DNA from: Lateolabrax maculatus
Taxonomy: Eukaryota; Chordata; Actinopteri; Acropomatiformes; Lateolabracidae
Assembly (NCBI GenBank): GCA_031216445.1
Contig: CM062211.1
Span: 1,066,001 to 1,130,000 of the forward strand
DNA length: 64,000 nucleotides
Direction: 5' to 3'
Positions 63,401-64,000 of the stretch are shown piece by piece (position 1 is the first letter of the stretch; every line of letters begins with the position of its first letter). A program made the translations under genes and the position numbers. The notes under the pieces were generated by a model, which worked only from the letters and a program-made list of their open reading frames with translations, searched no databases and was not told the DNA's origin.

Positions 63401-63759
63401 CGCTGTTATTTCAGTGATACATATTTAGTTACATATTTAATCAACATTTAAGTAAATATAAGCAACGGACCGGACTCTGTGTCAGCAGATCCCAATGTTA
63501 AAGGATCGGATCAGAACCAAAAACCTTGATCGGGACATCCCTACTAGATTGTAATGTTTTTCTTCCCTTCAGGTTTTCAGTCTGAACTTTCTTTCAGCTA
63601 TCAAAGTGCCGTCAGACGTGTCTACTACTTAATAAATGCAGTCCTGTTGGATAAGTTTGTCCACTAAGTATTTACTGTCTGCACTGCAGGACAAGGTGGA
63701 GAAGGAGTTGATCCTAAAGCTGCTCCTCACTCTACACGACCACTTGGCCCACATCGCCG
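60461..63759 (+). CDS. lemd3: LEM domain-containing protein 3 (MAN1), 5' part, cut by the window end
   Basis: Inner nuclear membrane protein that binds BAF through its LEM domain and R-Smads through its C-terminus, restraining TGF-beta/BMP signalling. Exons seen: 60461-61802, 62895-62935 and 63690-63759; the rest lies beyond 64000. The first exon codes 447 residues. The LEM domain (about 5-46) has LTDEELFSEL, PGPVTENTRPVYLKKLKK. A long disordered Ser/Asp/Glu-rich part contains LGFSSDESD and YSDSDEEE, both shared with human. Then LLQQFKREEV leads into the first membrane segment (about 414-435). The long N-terminal region separates it from LEMD2. The open frame runs past 61802 to 61918 only as intron readthrough; the GTGAGT donor and the matching next exon (HPFGSEFDASY) decide this. 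Exon 3 codes LTLHDHLAHIA, as in human. Confidence 0.95.
63440..63545. repeat. Transposon remnant ending CGGGACATCCCTA
   Basis: GGATCGGATCAGAACC and then GATCGGGACATCCCTACTA match the style of a widespread fish hAT-type non-autonomous end (TAGGGATGTCCCGATC in reverse). It lies in lemd3 intron 2. The left boundary is unclear. Confidence 0.4.
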
Positions 63760-63794
63760 GTAGCTATTAACTCTCTGCACTTCATTCTGTGGCC

Positions 63795-63822
63795 ACTGAC
63801 TGACTGACTGACTGACTGACTG
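63795..63822. repeat. (ACTG)n microsatellite
   Basis: Seven perfect tetranucleotide units just inside lemd3 intron 3. Confidence 0.95.
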
Positions 63823-63920
63823 TAGAGCTGTGCGATGGAACAAGTTTCTGTTAGTACAGTTTCTCACTCTGATCACTGATTTTGTAACAGACTTGTCAGA
63901 CCTGTCAGAAGCTTTATCAT

Positions 63921-64000
63921 TAGGGCTGGGTATCATCCAAAAATGTTTAATACCGATACCTTGACTTCAATACCTCCGATTCCTGAACAATACTTTTGAT
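63921..64000. repeat. Dispersed repeat beginning TTAGGGCTGGGTATC
   Basis: The stretch has the same opening (TTAGGGCTGGG) and A/T/CGAT-rich character as 4158-4495, with TACCGATACC inside. It is cut by the end of the window. Confidence 0.4.

Overview
The window is teleost fish nuclear DNA, probably from a percomorph. This rests on compact vertebrate-type genes with GT-AG introns, abundant CA/GT microsatellites, L2-type LINEs with the fish 3' tail (core TTTTATTTGTATAGCGCCAA), and fish-type gene content such as two tandem beta-2-microglobulin genes. I cannot name the species. Exon boundaries were read by hand from splice sites. Each joined reading frame closes without a frameshift, but none has been tested against transcripts.

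Layout, left to right. hspa14 (minus, 1283-9661, 14 coding exons, 506 aa) and cdnf (plus, 10605-14976, 4 exons, 171 aa) form a head-to-head pair sharing a 0.94 kb intergenic region. From 15 to 24 kb is mostly non-genic DNA with a decayed integrase-like relic, plus a short spliced-looking minus-strand gene (CDS 19590-20375). That gene encodes a protein with two zinc-finger-like motifs and a Glu-rich tail. It is preceded by a ~119-bp tandem repeat and enclosed by a perfect 25-bp inverted repeat. irak3 (minus, 24023-35434, 13 coding exons, 596 aa) follows. A repeat-rich block (33-43 kb) holds two L2 copies, two copies of a hAT-like MITE and an AT-rich palindromic minisatellite. Then come two divergent b2m genes (minus, 44493-46176 and 47977-49710), tmbim4 (plus, 53376-56702, 7 exons, 236 aa) and the 5' part of lemd3 (plus, from 60461, running off the window end).

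How the genes work together. hspa14 (ribosome-associated Hsp70-like) and cdnf (ER-luminal MANF/CDNF family) are both proteostasis genes and are neighbours in human too. irak3 (pseudokinase brake on TLR/IL-1 signalling), the b2m pair (MHC class I light chain) and tmbim4 (Golgi/ER membrane Bax-inhibitor family) form an immune and cell-survival neighbourhood. lemd3 encodes an inner nuclear membrane LEM protein that restrains Smad signalling. In human these genes lie on three chromosomes (10, 12 and 15), so their linkage here is a fish arrangement. I see no operon-like or otherwise radically new system. The most notable signals are the paired b2m paralogues with matching ISRE-like promoter sites, the inverted repeat around the zinc-finger-like gene, a pseudokinase that keeps DFG, and a nested transposon inside an irak3 intron.
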